Source of the DNA: Maribacter_C sp947494565
GTDB lineage: Bacteria; Bacteroidota; Bacteroidia; Flavobacteriales; Flavobacteriaceae
Reading direction: 5' to 3'
NCBI RefSeq assembly: GCF_047345415.1
Contig: NZ_JBLFEP010000006.1
Span: 124,001 to 188,000 of the forward strand
Length of the DNA: 64,000 nt
The notes under the pieces were generated by a model. The model searched no databases and had not been told where the DNA came from. It saw nothing but the letters and a program-made list of their open reading frames with translations. This document shows, one piece after another, positions 51,213 to 60,900 of the stretch (its first letter is position 1; every line of letters begins with the position of its first letter). A program made the translations under genes and the position numbers.

Positions 51213-51828
51213 GTTCGAACAGACCGTTGATTTCGGCATCGATCTTGTTGATGACATGACCTAGGTCTTCAGGTTCATCCACGAAGTCAAGGTCATCGAC
51301 ATCTATTACCAGAAGATTGCCTTTTTCGTACCCGTGCACCCAAGCCTCATAGCGCTCATTGAGACGACTGAGGTAATCAATGGATATGGTATTCTCATAG
51401 TCACGGCCACGTTTATGAATCTGCTTGACCAAATTCGGAATCGAACTTCTGAGGTAAATCAGGAGGTCGGGAGGTTGAACCAAACTCTCCATCAATTCGA
51501 ATAAACTCGAGTAATTGGTGAAATCACGGTTGGTCATCAGCCCCATGGCATGGAGGTTAGGGGCGAAAATATAGGCGTCCTCGTAGATGGTACGGTCTTG
51601 AATGATATTCTTGCCCGATTCCCTTATTTTCAAGATTTGGCGGTATCTGTGATTCAAAAAATAAATCTGTAAGTTGAAACTCCAGCGTTCCATTTGGGTA
51701 TAGAAATCATCCAAATAAGGATTGTCTACCACATCTTCGAAGTGCGCTTCCCATTTATAATGTTTGGAAAGTAATTTTGTCAATGTGGTCTTTCCCGCCC
51801 CAATATTTCCCGCAACGGCTATATGCAT
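51205..51828 (-). CDS. Deoxynucleoside kinase (dGK/dAK family)
   Basis: The 207-residue enzyme has a P-loop AVAGNIGAGKTTLTK (4-18), a DRTIYEDAYIFA substrate segment, LIYLRSSIPNLVKQIHKRGRDYE with the LID arginines and ISIDYLSRLNERYEAW. It phosphorylates deoxynucleosides, probably deoxyadenosine or deoxyguanosine, in the salvage pathway. It converges with the DUF2183 gene. A promoter was not identified in the 397-base gap to metK. Confidence 0.9.
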   Translation of the reverse strand: MHIAVAGNIGAGKTTLTKLLSKHYKWEAHFEDVVDNPYLDDFYTQMERWSFNLQIYFLNHRYRQILKIRESGKNIIQDRTIYEDAYIFAPNLHAMGLMTNRDFTNYSSLFELMESLVQPPDLLIYLRSSIPNLVKQIHKRGRDYENTISIDYLSRLNERYEAWVHGYEKGNLLVIDVDDLDFVDEPEDLGHVINKIDAEINGLFELK

Positions 51829-52066
51829 ACTTTAAAGCTATAATGATGGTTAGTTACTCCGCATAAAATCGATAGCATACAATATACAAAGTATATCGAG
51901 TTCACTCAAAAAATCATCGATGAAATAAGGCTTTAAATTTATTTCTACCCATTATTTTCGGATTGAAGCCCGTGGGGGCCACTGTTGTCATAAGCCTTCC
52001 TTTTTCGAACCGCTCTTTTTAGCGGCAATTCTTTACCGATTCATATCGGCAACAAAACTATTTTCA

Positions 52067-52074
52067 TATTTTTG
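52067..52074 (+). promoter_or_regulatory. -7 promoter element before the metK leader
   Basis: TATTTTTG exactly matches TAnnTTTG. A start about five bases downstream (near 52080) would begin the transcript just ahead of the SAM-II-like aptamer. Confidence 0.6.
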
Positions 52075-52082
52075 CACCTGAA

Positions 52083-52154
52083 CCAAGAGGAAGGATTTGA
52101 CTGATTGCAACCTCTAGACCCTGGAGCCTTCAGGGTGCAAAAATGCTAAAGCAG
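52083..52154 (+). ncRNA. SAM-II-like riboswitch in the metK leader, with an extra hairpin
   Basis: The leader of metK matches the SAM-II pseudoknot: stem P1 AGAGG (52086-52090) with CCTCT (52111-52115), the L1 loop GGATTTGACTGATTGCAA typical of the class, and the 3' element TGCAA (52136-52140) that can pair with TTGCA (52105-52109) as the pseudoknot helix, followed by AATGCTAAAGC like the conserved GCTAAA end. Between P1 and the 3' strand lies an extra hairpin ACCCTG/CAGGGT (52118-52136). The metK ATG follows 70 bases later. The comparison with SAM-II is from memory of the consensus, so a covariance search is needed. Confidence 0.65.
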
Positions 52155-52225
52155 TTGATATTAGCAAGCTACTATCACACTTCTCAAAGCATTACGGCCT
52201 ATCCTTCGCAGATTTTTTGATTATT

Positions 52226-53482
52226 ATGTCGTATTTATTTACATCTGAATCCGTTAGTGAGGGGCATCCTGATAAAGTTGCCGATCAAATAAGTGATGCC
52301 CTACTGGATAGTTTTTTGGCTTTTGACCCTGAGAGTAAAGTGGCTTGTGAAACCCTGGTGACCACAGGTCAAGTAGTATTGGCGGGCGAAGTGAAAAGTG
52401 ATACCTATCTCGATGTGCAGCATATTGCACGAACGGTCATCAATCAAATTGGATACACCAAGGGCGCCTACCAATTCAGTGGGGATTCCTGTGGTGTGAT
52501 TTCATTGATTCACGAGCAATCAAAAGAGATCAATCAAGGTGTTGACCGCGGTAAGAAAGAAGAGCAGGGGGCCGGTGACCAGGGTATGATGTTTGGGTAT
52601 GCCACCAATGAAACGGCAAATTACATGCCGTTGGCCCTTGATATTTCGCATAAAATATTGCAGGTTTTGGCCGATTTACGGCGTAAAGGAAAGGAAATTG
52701 ATTACCTCAGGCCGGATGCCAAGTCGCAAGTAACGATCGAGTACTCCGATGATAATGTACCGCAACGAATCGATACTATTGTGGTGTCCACCCAGCATGA
52801 CGCCTTCCACAAAAACGATGCGAAGATGTTGGCAAAGATCAAAAAGGATATCGTTGAGATTTTGATTCCGAAGGTCAAGAAGAAGCTGCCGAAGAAAATA
52901 CAGAATCTGTTCGATGACCAGATTAAATACCATATCAATCCAACCGGAAAGTTTGTTATCGGGGGCCCACATGGAGATACAGGCCTTACAGGTCGAAAAA
53001 TAATTGTGGACACCTATGGGGGCAAGGGTGCACACGGTGGTGGCGCCTTTAGCGGAAAAGACCCGAGTAAGGTGGATCGCAGTGCGGCCTATGCGGCCAG
53101 ACATGCGGCAAAAAACCTTGTGGCTGCGGGTGTCGCGGATGAGATATTGGTGCAAGTCAGTTATGCTATCGGTGTGGTTGAGCCAACTTCTATTTTTGTG
53201 GATACCTATGGAACGGCTAAGGTTGATTTGACCGATGGCGAAATTGCATTGAAGGTTGAAAAGCTATTTGATATGAGACCGTTCGCGATTGAGAAAAGAC
53301 TGAAACTAAGAAATCCGATTTATCTAGAAACCGCGGCTTATGGTCATATGGGTAAAGAGCCTAGAATCACCACTAAGATTTTTGAATCTCCCTATAACGG
53401 CCGGGTCGAAAAGGAAGTGGAACTGTTCACTTGGGAGAAACTCGATAGGGTAGAGGCTATTAAAAAGGCATTCAAACTCTAG
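52226..53482 (+). CDS. metK: S-adenosylmethionine synthetase
   Basis: MetK makes SAM from methionine and ATP. I start at the ATG at 52226, where the protein begins SYLFTSESVSEGHPDKVADQISDALLD; the frame reaches a TTG three codons earlier. All three domains are present, with GAGDQGMMFGYATNE, VIGGPHGDTGLTGRKIIVDTYGG, GGGAFSGKDPSKVDRSAAYAARHAAKN and the basic catalytic residues. The length of 418 is slightly above the usual 380-400 because of an insertion rich in lysine (IPKVKKKLPKKIQNLFDD). It is preceded by a candidate SAM-binding leader and followed by a terminator. Confidence 0.96.
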   Translation: MSYLFTSESVSEGHPDKVADQISDALLDSFLAFDPESKVACETLVTTGQVVLAGEVKSDTYLDVQHIARTVINQIGYTKGAYQFSGDSCGVISLIHEQSKEINQGVDRGKKEEQGAGDQGMMFGYATNETANYMPLALDISHKILQVLADLRRKGKEIDYLRPDAKSQVTIEYSDDNVPQRIDTIVVSTQHDAFHKNDAKMLAKIKKDIVEILIPKVKKKLPKKIQNLFDDQIKYHINPTGKFVIGGPHGDTGLTGRKIIVDTYGGKGAHGGGAFSGKDPSKVDRSAAYAARHAAKNLVAAGVADEILVQVSYAIGVVEPTSIFVDTYGTAKVDLTDGEIALKVEKLFDMRPFAIEKRLKLRNPIYLETAAYGHMGKEPRITTKIFESPYNGRVEKEVELFTWEKLDRVEAIKKAFKL

Positions 53483-53503
53483 AAGAAAGTAGTAAATTAT
53501 GTG

Positions 53504-53534
53504 AAGCCCGGCAATTTGATTGTCGGGCTTTTTT
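53504..53534 (+). terminator. Terminator after metK
   Basis: AAGCCCGGCAA and TTGTCGGGCTT pair around TTTGA with one G-T mismatch and are followed by a T run, 22 bases past the metK stop. Confidence 0.88.
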
Positions 53535-53582
53535 CATCCCTGCTTTTTCTTTAGTAGTTTTAGGGAAACTTAAATCATCACT

Positions 53583-55514
53583 ATGCGAAAGTTAGCCCTC
53601 TCATTGATAACCCTTGTTATGTTGTGTGTCGGTTCTTGTGTCAAAACCGTCAAGCCGGAAGCAGAGGAAATCTCAAAAACCTATGTGGCCGACAATTATA
53701 CCAAGAATGAGGTTGCCATTGAAATGCGTGATGGGGTCAAGCTACATACCACCGTTTATTCCCCAAAGGATACTTCCAAAAAGTATCCCATCATTATGCA
53801 ACGCACCCCGTACAGTTCAAGACCATATGGTGAAGGGCAATTCAAAGAAAAAATAGGTCCTAATATCCATATGATGCAAGAAGGCTATATTGTCGTGTAT
53901 CAAGATGTTAGAGGACGTTGGTTGAGTGAAGGGCATTATGAGAACATGCGGGCCTACATTCCGAACAAAACATCGAATGAAGACGTGGATGAAAGTTCGG
54001 ATACCTATGACACCATTGAATGGTTGGTCAATAATGTGGAAAACAACAACGGACGTGTAGGTATTTGGGGAATTTCATACCCCGGGTTCTATTCCACTTA
54101 CGCTACGGTAGATGCCCATCCGGCATTGAAGGCCGCTTCTCCGCAAGCTAGTATCGGGGATTTCTTTTTTGATGATTTCCATCATAACGGAGCTTATTTA
54201 TTGAGTTATTTTAGGGCTACTTCCTTATTTGGTACCCCAAGGCCCAATGGTGACCAGCCCATTGATACGGCTTGGTACGGCCTACCTGATTTAAAGACCG
54301 AAGATCAGTACCAGTTCTTTTTGGATAAAGGCCCGCTTAAAAATTTGAATTCCTTTTTTGAATACGATATTAAAGACGTGGTATCGATAGCACCAGATGA
54401 AATGACCGATGATTTCTTTTGGAATGAATTAAAAGAACACCCCAATTACGATGAACTTTGGCAAAGTCGAGGGCTTATTCAACATTTAAAGGACGTGAAA
54501 TCGCATGTGGCGACTATGGTTGTGGGCGGTTGGTTCGATGCGGAAGATCTATACGGTCCCTTGGAGACTTACAAGAATATTGAAAAATACAATGAAGGAA
54601 ATTATAATACCATGGTATTCGGTCCTTGGGATCATGGGCGCTGGTCAAAGCGTGATGGACGTACGGTTGTGGGGAATTACTATTTCGGAGATGGCATTTC
54701 AGAATTTTTTCAGGAAAATATCGAAACCAAGTTCTTTGATCATTTTCTTAAGGGAAATGGCGATAAGAACAGCGGACTTCCAGAAGCCTATGTGTTTGAT
54801 TCCGGAAGAAAGGAATGGAAGCAATACGATACTTGGCCTCCGGAAGGAGTAGTCAAAAAGGATATGTTCTTATCGGAAAATCAAGAATTAACCCCAGAGC
54901 GGAAAGCTGAAGTGGGAATTGAATTTATGAGCAATATCAAAAAACCGGTGCCCTATTCGGAGGATGTAAAGTCGGTATTTACGCCCAGAAAGTATATGAC
55001 TGACGATCAGCGTTTTGCCGCTCGACGCGCTGATGTGCTTGTTTTTGAAACCGAAGTTTTGGAAGAGGATTTGACCCTTGCAGGAGATATTTTAGCCAAA
55101 CTCAAAGTAGCTACGACAGGCGATGCTGCGGATTGGATTGTAAAGGTCATCGACGTGCATCCTGCCGAAACGGAAACTAATGAAGAAATGCAAGATCATT
55201 TAAAAATGAGCAATTACCATCTGATGGTACGCAGTGAAGTGATGCGAGGTCGTTTTAGAAACAGTTTTACAAATCCCGAGCCTTTTGTTCCGAATGCAAA
55301 AACCGAGGTGAACATTAAATTGCAAGATGTGTTTCACACCATTAAAAAAGGACATAAACTTCAAATACAAGTACAGAGTACCTGGTTTCCACTGATAGAT
55401 CTGAATCCGCAGACCTATGTGGAGAATATTTTTAAGGCGGACGAAGAAGATTTTAAAACCCAAACCCATACGGTGTTTACCGATTCAAGTATTGAGTTTT
55501 CGGTGTTGGAGTAG
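53583..55514 (+). CDS. CocE/NonD family exported hydrolase
   Basis: The 643-residue lipoprotein (LCVGSC, Cys 19) belongs to the X-Pro dipeptidyl-peptidase/cocaine esterase family. It has VAIEMRDGVKLHTTVYSP, MQRTPYSSRPYGE, GYIVVYQDVRGRWLSEGHYE, the nucleophile elbow GISYPGFYS (Ser about 165), VVGGWFDAEDLYGPLE with the catalytic Asp, FGPWDHGRW with the catalytic His, and a C-terminal jelly-roll (SNYHLMVRSEVMRGRFR, NIKLQDVFHTIKKGHKLQIQVQSTWFP). It would cleave ester, amide or X-Pro bonds in the periplasm or outside. The substrate is unknown. Confidence 0.9.
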   Translation: MRKLALSLITLVMLCVGSCVKTVKPEAEEISKTYVADNYTKNEVAIEMRDGVKLHTTVYSPKDTSKKYPIIMQRTPYSSRPYGEGQFKEKIGPNIHMMQEGYIVVYQDVRGRWLSEGHYENMRAYIPNKTSNEDVDESSDTYDTIEWLVNNVENNNGRVGIWGISYPGFYSTYATVDAHPALKAASPQASIGDFFFDDFHHNGAYLLSYFRATSLFGTPRPNGDQPIDTAWYGLPDLKTEDQYQFFLDKGPLKNLNSFFEYDIKDVVSIAPDEMTDDFFWNELKEHPNYDELWQSRGLIQHLKDVKSHVATMVVGGWFDAEDLYGPLETYKNIEKYNEGNYNTMVFGPWDHGRWSKRDGRTVVGNYYFGDGISEFFQENIETKFFDHFLKGNGDKNSGLPEAYVFDSGRKEWKQYDTWPPEGVVKKDMFLSENQELTPERKAEVGIEFMSNIKKPVPYSEDVKSVFTPRKYMTDDQRFAARRADVLVFETEVLEEDLTLAGDILAKLKVATTGDAADWIVKVIDVHPAETETNEEMQDHLKMSNYHLMVRSEVMRGRFRNSFTNPEPFVPNAKTEVNIKLQDVFHTIKKGHKLQIQVQSTWFPLIDLNPQTYVENIFKADEEDFKTQTHTVFTDSSIEFSVLE

Positions 55515-55570
55515 GTAACGGTGTGGTGAGGCCGTTGTTAAAGGAGTTCAGGTGCTGTTGGCAGCGGTTT

Positions 55571-55948
55571 CTACTTTTTTTCTTCGCGCAAAATTCTGTC
55601 CATTTTTCGACCTTTTGCCAATTCGTCAATAAGTTTTTCCATACGTCTACATTGTTTGTAGACTTCAAATTCATCCGCTATTTCCTCAATTCGATACCCG
55701 CAAACGACTCCTTTGATCAAGTGTGCGTTTGGATTTATTTTAGCTTTTTGAAAAAATGTTCTAAATGTTGCTTTTTCATCAATAAGTGCTTGTAAAGCCT
55801 CTTGATCAAAACCAGTGAACCATTTAATTACATGGTCTAGTTCTTCTTTTGTTTTACCATTTTTCTCTAGCCTATTCAAGTAAAGTGGATAAATGGATGC
55901 AAATATCATATGAGCGACTTTTTCATTTTTTTCAGCTGTAACTTTCAT
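55571..55948 (-). CDS. DUF2200 family protein
   Basis: The 125-residue protein has the full-length DUF2200 pattern: VAHMIFASIYPLYLNRLEKNGKTKEELDHVIKWFTGFDQEALQ, FFQKAKINPNAHLIKGVVCGYRIEEIADEFEVYKQCRRMEKLIDELAKGRKMDRIL. The family is small, cytoplasmic and of unknown function. It converges with the CocE-like gene. Confidence 0.88.
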   Translation of the reverse strand: MKVTAEKNEKVAHMIFASIYPLYLNRLEKNGKTKEELDHVIKWFTGFDQEALQALIDEKATFRTFFQKAKINPNAHLIKGVVCGYRIEEIADEFEVYKQCRRMEKLIDELAKGRKMDRILREEKK

Positions 55949-56197
55949 GTCTATTGGTTTTTAATTTCAAATTCATTGGTGCCAACACATGCAGACAACT
56001 ACAAGTTACAACAGATTTCAATAGTAGGAAATAGAGCTGCTAACAAACTAGTTTCCTTTCTCGAAATCAAGAAGACCGGAGGCGGTATGCTACCCTAGTA
56101 AAAGACTGGGATTTTTGTGAAATTTTTCCAAATCATTAGGTTTTTAAACAATTCTGACTTTTATTTGTGGTCTCAAAGTTCAAACACGTATTGAATA

Positions 56198-56317
56198 GTT
56201 ATCAAGAAAGGTGGAGGGATTAGACCCTTTGAAGCCTTAGCAACCCTTGACTCCTCCCGATAGCTATCGGGATCAAGAAGGTGCTAAATTCTATCCGTTG
56301 ATCAATGGGCAGATAAC
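56198..56317 (+). ncRNA. SAM-I riboswitch (S box) upstream of metY
   Basis: The 120-base leader matches the SAM-I aptamer: P1 GTTATC/GATAAC (56198-56203 and 56312-56317), TCAAGAAAGGTGGAGGGATT, GACCCTTTGAAGCCTTAGC and AACC, P3 CTTGA/TCAAG (56246-56250, 56273-56277) and the downstream AAGGTGCTAAATTC strand. The P3 arm contains a perfect 16-base palindrome, CCCGATAGCTATCGGG (56256-56271). A hairpin after the aptamer could be part of the expression platform, but a T tract directly after it is missing. SAM binding would reduce expression of metY and perhaps the genes after it. Confidence 0.93.
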
Positions 56318-56421
56318 GCAAAACAGATTGTTCATACAATCTATTCGCTTTCTTATAACTTTTTGATTTAACCTTGCTGCAATGTCGGCTAGCTTGGGTT
56401 TGGCTTTTAATGATTTTTTGT

Positions 56422-56443
56422 GATTCCCGCGGAGGCGGAAATC
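56422..56443. repeat. Inverted repeat of the GATTCCCGC type
   Basis: GATTCCCGC and GCGGAAATC flank GGAG, with one mismatch. Such sequences recur in Flavobacteriaceae genomes as dispersed hairpins. Here it lies between the riboswitch and metY. Confidence 0.55.
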
Positions 56444-56494
56444 TAGTAAGAACCAGTGTTCCAATAAAAAAACGGACGCGCAAAATGTACTATT

Positions 56495-57787
56495 ATGAGC
56501 AATCAAAGATTAGCAACAAATGCCTTACATGCAGGTCATGACACAACACAAACAGGGGGTACGCGAGCAGTGCCTATTTATCAATCCACTTCGTATGTTT
56601 TCAATGATACCGATCACGCCGCGAATCTCTTTTCGCTAGCCGAACTTGGTTTTATTTATACCCGATTGAACAACCCTACCAATCAAATATTACAGGATCG
56701 ATTGGCGGCAGTAGAAGGAGGCGTGGGAGCCGTGGTCTTTGCTTCTGGTACAGCGGCCATTTCCACAGGCTTATTGACGCTTTTGAAAGCAGGAGACCAT
56801 ATCGTTGCTTCCAGTAGTTTGTATGGAGGCACCTTTAACTTATTGAACGTTACTTTGCCTAGATTGGGCATTACCACCACCTTTGTTGATGCTTCAAAAC
56901 CTGAAAGTTTCGGGGAGGCAGTTCAAGAGAACACCAGAGCCTTTTTTGTAGAGTCTTTAGGGAATCCGAAGTTGGATGTTTTAGATTTAAAGGCGATTTC
57001 TAAAGAAGCCAAAGCAGCAAAAGTGCCTTTTATCGTAGATAATACGGTGGCTACTCCGGGATTGTTGAATCCTATTGAGCACGGCGCAAACCTAGTGATC
57101 CACTCACTTACCAAATATATTGGTGGTCAGGGCAATTCTCTTGGGGGAGCGATAGTCGACGCCGGTACCTTCGATTGGACCAACGGGAAATTCCCAGAGT
57201 TTACCGAACCTTCCGCAGGGTATCATGGTTTGGTGTATAGCGAAGCTTTAGGCGCTGCTGCATTTACATTTAAGTTGATTTTGGAAGGATTGCGTGATTT
57301 CGGCGGAGCATTGAGTCCGTTCAATGCGTTCCAAATTATTCAAGGTTTGGAAACCTTGCCGGTACGGATAAAGCAGCATAGCGCCAATGCTTTGGAATTG
57401 GCCACTTGGTTAGAAGGAAGGGAAGAAGTCGCATGGGTGAACTATCCGGGACTCAAGAGTAACAAGTACTATGATCTGGCACAAGAGTATTTGCCAAAAG
57501 GGCAAAGTGGCTTGGTGACTTTTGGAGTTAAAGGCGGGTTTGAAGCAGCCAAGAAATTAACCGATGCCACGAAGGTATTTTCGTTATTGGCGAATATCGG
57601 TGATACAAAGTCACTTATTATCCATCCGGCAAGTACAACACATCAACAACTAACAGCAGAACAACAAGAGGCTGCCGGTGTCGGTCAAGACCTAATACGC
57701 CTATCGGTAGGGTTAGAAGATATACAAGATTTAAAATCAGATTTAGAGAATGCTTTCGCTTCGATCGACAAGTCGATTTTAGCTTAG
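56495..57787 (+). CDS. metY: O-acetylhomoserine sulfhydrylase
   Basis: The 430-residue PLP enzyme makes homocysteine from O-acetylhomoserine and sulfide. It has ATNALHAGHDTTQTGGTRAVPIYQSTSYVFNDTDHAAN, YTRLNNPTNQILQDRLAAVEGG, VDNTVATPGLLNPIEHGAN and the PLP lysine in HSLTKYIGGQGNSLGG (about Lys 207). The length of 430 and the insert near the C-terminus are typical of MetY rather than MetB/MetZ. It is the first gene after the SAM-I riboswitch, so it is controlled by SAM. The next gene, which makes its substrate, begins 114 bases later. Confidence 0.93.
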   Translation: MSNQRLATNALHAGHDTTQTGGTRAVPIYQSTSYVFNDTDHAANLFSLAELGFIYTRLNNPTNQILQDRLAAVEGGVGAVVFASGTAAISTGLLTLLKAGDHIVASSSLYGGTFNLLNVTLPRLGITTTFVDASKPESFGEAVQENTRAFFVESLGNPKLDVLDLKAISKEAKAAKVPFIVDNTVATPGLLNPIEHGANLVIHSLTKYIGGQGNSLGGAIVDAGTFDWTNGKFPEFTEPSAGYHGLVYSEALGAAAFTFKLILEGLRDFGGALSPFNAFQIIQGLETLPVRIKQHSANALELATWLEGREEVAWVNYPGLKSNKYYDLAQEYLPKGQSGLVTFGVKGGFEAAKKLTDATKVFSLLANIGDTKSLIIHPASTTHQQLTAEQQEAAGVGQDLIRLSVGLEDIQDLKSDLENAFASIDKSILA

Positions 57788-57788
57788 G

Positions 57789-57882
57789 AAAGTCACTTCG
57801 GCTTCGCTCAGTCATGAAATAGAGTCGGCTGAGCGAAGTCGAAATAACTAGTTGACTGTATCTCGACTCCGCTCGATATGAC
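57789..57882. repeat. Dispersed-repeat-type inverted sequence between metY and the metX fusion
   Basis: CTTCGGCTTCGCTCAGTC and a near-complementary GGCTGAGCGAAGTCG flank a short loop, and a further TCTCGACTCCGCTCGATATGAC follows. The same word family (CTTCGGCTnCGCTCAG) recurs at 61289-61355, so these are copies of a dispersed genomic repeat. Its role is unknown; the hairpins could attenuate or stabilise the operon message. Confidence 0.65.
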
Positions 57883-57901
57883 AGAACCATACCTTTAATA
57901 T

Positions 57902-60900
57902 ATGCTCCACCACCTAAAAATAGCAAACTATAAAACCATCAGCGGTGTAACGCAAGACATCGAGTTATCCTATCAGCTTTTTGGAAAAAAGCTACACGAG
58001 GCGCCTATTGTATTAGTGAATCACGCGTTGACCGGAAATTCGAATGTCACCGGGAAAGAAGGTTGGTGGGCTTCTTTGATCGGGGAGGGTAAGTGTATCG
58101 ATACGAAAAAGTATACCATTCTATCCTTCAATATTCCAGGGAATGGATACGACAAATTCACCATCGAAAACTATAAGGATTTTGTTGCGGGTGACATTGC
58201 CCATATTTTCTTAGAGGGTTTGAAAGGCTTGCATATCGATTCCCTTTTTGCGGTTATCGGGGGTTCTTTAGGTGGCGGCATCGCTTGGGAAATGGCGGTT
58301 TTGAACCCGAAACTGATCCAGCATCTGATTCCCGTCGCCTCCGATTGGAAATCTACCGACTGGTTAATTGCCAACTGTCAGATTCAAGAACAGTTTTTGG
58401 TGAATTCAAAGCAACCCGTTCATGATGCGCGAATGCATGCCATGTTATGCTATCGTACACCTGAGTCTTTCAAGGAACGCTTTAAAAGGAGTACCAATGA
58501 AGAACTGCAGGTGTTCAATGTGGAAAGTTGGTTGATGCATCACGGTAAAAAGCTACAAGAACGATTTCAGCTTTCCGCCTATAAGCTCATGAACCAACTG
58601 CTGAAGACCATCGATGTGACTCGTAATGGCGATGAAAATTTTAAAAACCTTCAAAATAGCGATACCAATATTCATATCGTCGGAGTGGATTCGGACTTGT
58701 TTTTTACCGCCAAGGAAAACAAGGAGACTTTCAAGCAGATTGCCCAGGCCAATAGCAATGTGACCTATGGTGAGATACAATCACTTCATGGTCATGACGC
58801 CTTCTTGATCGAATTTGAGCAATTGCAAAAACTTCTCTCGGGCATTTTCAACCAAAACGGGAAGTCGAAGCGAGTCAAGGTTCTGAAATTCGGCGGAAAA
58901 TCACTAAGTAATGGCGAAGGCATCGGTAGGGTCTTGGAAATCGTACAATCAAAGGTTGCGGCAAATGAAAATATTGCTGTGGTACTATCGGCTCGGGAAA
59001 AGGCTACCGATCAGCTGGAGGCGATGCTCAATAAAGCAGCACAAGGAAAAAATTATATCAAGGATTTTGAGGCATTCGAAAAGTACCAGCAACACACCTT
59101 CGGCAACGTCAATCTCTCTCAGGAATTCAAAAGTTTGGCAAAGCTCTTCGAAGGGGTTTCCCTATTAGGCGATTATAGCGCAAAAATCAAGGATGAGGTG
59201 TTGGCCTATGGGGAATTGATTTCCGGTAAGTTGTTAACTAAACTGTTGATCGGGGAAAACATAAATGCCAAGTTCATAGACGCCAGGGAACTGTTCAAAA
59301 CAGATGATACGTTCGGGGATGCCAAGTTATTGGAAAATGTTTCGAAAGAAAATGTGTTGCAAACGTTTTCATCATTGACGTCCGACATAGTTCCAGTATT
59401 TACCGGCTTTATTGCCGCTACCTTGGAAGGCGAAACAACGACCTTGGGCAGAAATGGCAGTAACTATTCCGCGGCCTTGCTCGCGAATTTTCTAGATGCC
59501 GAAGAGCTGCAGAATTATACCCATGTTGATGGAATTTACACGGCCAACCCCGATTTTGTGCCAGAAGCCAAGAGGCTATCGAACTTGTCATATGAAGAGG
59601 CGAACGAACTGGCGAATTTCGGTGCTACCATTTTGCATGCAAAGACGATTATCCCGTTGATCGAGAAGAACATCCCGTTGCGAATTCTCAATACTTTCAA
59701 CAATGACAATGAGGGTACCTTGATCAGTGCAAAATCAAGCAAAGATGGTATTAAATCCCTTTCCATCATCGAAGATGTGGCCTTGGTCAATCTTGAGGGT
59801 AGGGGACTTTTGGGAAAAGTGGGGATCGACGCCCGTATCTTTAGAGCCCTGGAGGAAAAGAACATCAATGTCAGTATTATATCCCAGGGTTCCTCTGAAC
59901 GCGGAATCGGGTTAGTGGTGAACGAACCTAATGCCATAAGGGCCAAACAGGCTTTGGAAAAAGAGTTTTCAAGGGATTTCAAATCCAAGGATATCAATAT
60001 GATTACGGTAATCAATGACGTATCAGTGGTATCCATAGTAGGGCAAGACCTGAGCACTTTTCATAAACCCTATAATGCCCTGATTAAAAATCAAATCGTT
60101 CCATTGCTTTTTAATAATACGATATCGGGAAAAAATGTAAGTCTAGTCTTGAAAAAAGCAGACCTTCACAAAGCCTTAAACGTCATGCACGGTCAGATTT
60201 TCGGTATTATCAAAAAGGTGAACCTTGCGATATTTGGCCATGGTAATGTTGGGGGGACCCTTATCGACCAGATCTTAAAATCATCAGAAAGTATATCCAA
60301 GCGAAAAGGAATCGATTTGAATGTGTTTGCCGTGGCCAATTCAAGAAAACTGCTTTTGAGTAAAAAAGGAATTCCTAAATCATGGAAATCGGCAATCGAG
60401 TCAAGAGGAGCCGAATACAAGATGAGGGATATCTTTAATTTTGCAAAAGAAAACCATTTAGAAAACCTGATTGCAGTGGACAATACGGCGAATCAGGATT
60501 TTGTGGCACATTACTTCGACTTTGTGGAGAATGGTTTTGATCTGGTTTCCTCGAACAAAATAGCAAACACTTTGGGTTTTGATTACTATCAGTTACTTCG
60601 TGAAGAACTGACGAAGAATCAAAAGCAGTATTTGTATGAAACCAATGTGGGCGCTGGCCTACCGCTGATCGACACCATTAAATTGTTGCACCTGTCAGGT
60701 GAGAATATCACGAGGATCAAAGGTGTTTTTTCGGGTTCATTAAGCTATATTTTCAATACGTTTTCGGAAGTCAACGCACCCTTTTCCCAGATATTAAAAG
60801 ATGCGATGCATAAAGGCTTTACCGAGCCGGACCCTAGAGAGGATTTATCCGGCAACGACGTGGGAAGGAAACTATTGATTTTGGCCCGTGAGTTGGAGCT

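Larger units (their letters stand above)
55949..56494 (+). other. 546-base region with SAM-I riboswitch and dispersed repeats
   Basis: No gene is seen here. The left part (55949-56197) is AT-rich and must contain the promoters of the DUF2200 gene and of the riboswitch transcript; no exact TAnnTTTG was found. The rest holds the SAM-I aptamer, a 7-pair hairpin (AGATTGT/ACAATCT, 56325-56342), and a near-perfect inverted repeat at 56422-56443. Confidence 0.6.

Noticed and set aside
52071..52141. Extended pairing TTTGCACCTG with CAGGGTGCAAA around the metK leader
   Set aside because: The 5' arm overlaps the -7 promoter element and would not be transcribed, so it is unlikely to be an RNA helix.
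52083..52154. Reading the metK leader as a SAM-I or SAM-I/IV aptamer
   Set aside because: The stem and loop order with GATTTGAC, GATTGCAA and a 3' GCTAAA fits SAM-II better; no SAM-I P2 kink-turn or P4 strand is visible.
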